Below, in pieces: positions 63,673 through 64,000 of a DNA stretch of 64,000 nt. A program made the translations under genes and the position numbers. Below the pieces are notes generated by a model. It did not search any database, had not been told where the DNA came from, and saw only the letters and a program-made list of their open reading frames with translations. The DNA is from Cliona cf. orientalis (Eukaryota; Porifera; Demospongiae; Clionaida; Clionaidae): positions 6,448,001-6,512,000 of the forward strand of contig OZ005703.1 of NCBI GenBank assembly GCA_963930775.1, read 5' to 3'. Each line of letters opens with the position of its first letter. Position 1 is the stretch's first letter.

Positions 63673-64000
63673 CTACGAAACAACAAAGTTATTCCACAAT
63701 CACCACTACACACTATACATTGTGTACAGGCATACCTATCTGGGTGGAAATTAGCAATAATAGGGTAATGGTCACCAAAGGTATCACGCTTGAAAGCTGA
63801 CCTCAGCTATATCCCTCCCCCCCCCCCCCCCATACACACAGTCATATGTTTTGTATAATACTTGTACATGACCCATATTAAGAAATTTTAGCGGAATCAC
63901 ACCACTTTTCTATAGAGCCTACGTAGCTGATACCATACTGATTCAGAACATGGCTCAATGCACATATGTCACTATGAGAAATTACACTGATGCAATATTG
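63673..64000. other. SHOC1-like intron or upstream DNA at the window edge
   Basis: A C-run at about 63818-63831 and AT-rich DNA; no exon that I can support. The exon at 63672 starts after a TAG acceptor, so the gene must continue to the right. Confidence 0.5.

Overview
This window is animal nuclear DNA: split genes with canonical GT-AG introns (mostly 60-700 bp), AT-rich intergenic DNA, long (CT)n/(GA)n/(CA)n microsatellites, many short inverted-repeat elements and one 200-N assembly gap (38253-38452). The gene set (ELAV/Hu-type RNA-binding protein, class I PI3K p85-like adaptor, HEATR1/UTP10, PTRH2, a SHOC1-like meiotic protein, Ig receptors with tyrosine-motif tails) is metazoan. Short introns, intronless expanded receptor families and early-branching versions of the animal genes fit a demosponge such as Amphimedon best; that assignment is inference.

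Layout. 1-9.6 kb: minus-strand tandem array of an intronless multi-pass membrane protein family with a cysteine-rich ectodomain (two intact copies, one frameshifted copy, one internally deleted and interrupted copy, one N-terminal fragment made by a partial tandem duplication). 10.2-19.2 kb, plus: a 30-exon gene for the C-terminal ~60% of HEATR1; the N-terminal part is not in the window. 19.4-21.9 kb, minus: a possible small two-exon tail, then an ELAV-like gene with three RRMs. 22.1-23.4 kb, plus: intronless PTRH2 with UIM-like and UBA-like segments, head-to-head with ELAV. 25.35-26.5 kb, plus: a three-exon secreted protein that reads as an FGF-like beta-trefoil candidate. 31.65-45.6 kb, minus: a large PI3K regulatory-subunit (p85-like) gene whose visible order is SH3, Pro-rich, C1 half, SAM, RhoGAP, Pro-rich, nSH2, iSH2 coiled coil, Pro-rich, start of cSH2. 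46.6-54.8 kb, plus: two tandem paralogous Ig-like single-pass receptors with long tails full of YxxPhi motifs. 56.1 kb to beyond 63.7 kb, minus: a SHOC1-like (XPF-related, meiotic crossover) gene running off the right edge towards its 5' end.

As a set, the PI3K adaptor and the two Ig receptors sit head-to-head about 1.06 kb apart; receptor phosphotyrosines and p85 SH2 domains belong to the same signalling logic, but a functional link is only a hypothesis. The strongest candidates for something undescribed are the FGF-like ligand, the C1+SAM-containing p85, and the paired Ig receptors. Several MITE-like families (one in five copies, TA-flanked where ends are intact) and large hairpins lie in introns and gene flanks.
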